DNA of 7,276 nucleotides, taken from contig CAMDKB010000238.1 of assembly GCA_945901195.1 (NCBI GenBank), forward strand, positions 1 through 7,276, given 5' to 3'. The stretch's first letter is position 1. Every line of letters begins with the position of its first letter. The position numbers were made by a program, and so were the translations under genes. Positions 7,142 to 7,276 of this stretch are shown one piece after another. Source of the DNA: Rhizobium sp. Q54. Lineage in GTDB: Bacteria; Pseudomonadota; Alphaproteobacteria; Rhizobiales; Beijerinckiaceae. Below the pieces are notes generated by a model, which did no database searches, was not told the DNA's origin, and saw only the letters and a list, made by a program, of their open reading frames with translations.

Positions 7142-7276
7142 TCAAAACTCCACAACACTGCGGATCGACTTGCCTTCATGCATGAGATCGAAGCCCTCGT
7201 TGATGCGCTCCAGCGGCAGCTTGTGGGTGATGAGGTCGTCGATGTTGATCTTGCCGTTCATGTACCAGTCGACGAT
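7142..7276 (-). CDS. frmA: S-(hydroxymethyl)glutathione dehydrogenase / class III alcohol dehydrogenase (C-terminal fragment)
   Basis: Only the last 44 codons and the TGA stop (7144-7142) are in the window; the gene enters from the right edge in frame. The readable tail includes NGKINIDDLITHKLPLERI and FDLMHEGKSIRSVVEF. This is the strongly conserved C-terminus of glutathione-dependent formaldehyde dehydrogenase (FrmA/AdhC). That cytoplasmic zinc enzyme oxidises S-hydroxymethylglutathione to S-formylglutathione with NAD+, and it also acts as an S-nitrosoglutathione reductase (family knowledge). The catalytic zinc ligands lie outside the window. Its stop codon is only eight bases before the ATG of the sulfatase-like gene, which suggests one transcript. 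The family is clear; a close class III paralogue cannot be excluded from the fragment alone. Confidence 0.9.
   Translation of the reverse strand: MVDWYMNGKINIDDLITHKLPLERINEGFDLMHEGKSIRSVVEF

Overview
The window looks like a chromosomal segment of an alphaproteobacterium, probably in or near the Hyphomicrobiales. The evidence is the moderately high GC, Shine-Dalgarno-led genes, a large fused-type indolepyruvate ferredoxin oxidoreductase, and a DUF1007/NicO metal transport pair. The genus is not determined. There is no rRNA, tRNA, insertion sequence, CRISPR array or phage gene. This is metabolic and membrane housekeeping or accessory DNA rather than a mobile island.

Layout, left to right: (1) 1-1633, minus strand: the N-terminal 544 codons of an indolepyruvate ferredoxin oxidoreductase family protein that runs off the left edge. 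(2) 1634-1867: a divergent intergenic region. (3) 1868-5403, plus strand: four closely spaced genes. They encode a secreted DUF1007 protein, a NicO/RcnA-type nickel/cobalt transporter with a very His-rich loop, a small two-helix membrane protein, and an FAD-dependent amine oxidase. The amine oxidase reading frame is broken near its C-terminus by one extra T in a T7 run. (4) 5436-7276, minus strand, convergent with the cluster: the last 44 codons of a class III alcohol dehydrogenase (S-(hydroxymethyl)glutathione dehydrogenase). It is followed almost without a gap by a membrane-anchored sulfatase/LTA-synthase-type phosphotransferase.

The DUF1007 and NicO genes are a recurring pair, so nickel or cobalt handling, probably efflux or homeostasis, is the likely job of the first half of the plus-strand cluster. 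The small membrane protein and the amine oxidase follow at short spacing. They may be co-transcribed, but no functional link to metal can be shown. The dehydrogenase and the sulfatase-like gene are arranged as a transcriptional unit, with the dehydrogenase first.

The most notable points are: the single-base frameshift in the amine oxidase, where the other frame restores the family's C-terminal FAD motif exactly; a fourfold degenerate 20-bp tandem array filling the DUF1007-NicO gap exactly from stop codon to start codon; and a small hairpin that would bury the ribosome binding site of the amine oxidase gene. I found no convincing evidence of a wholly new system.
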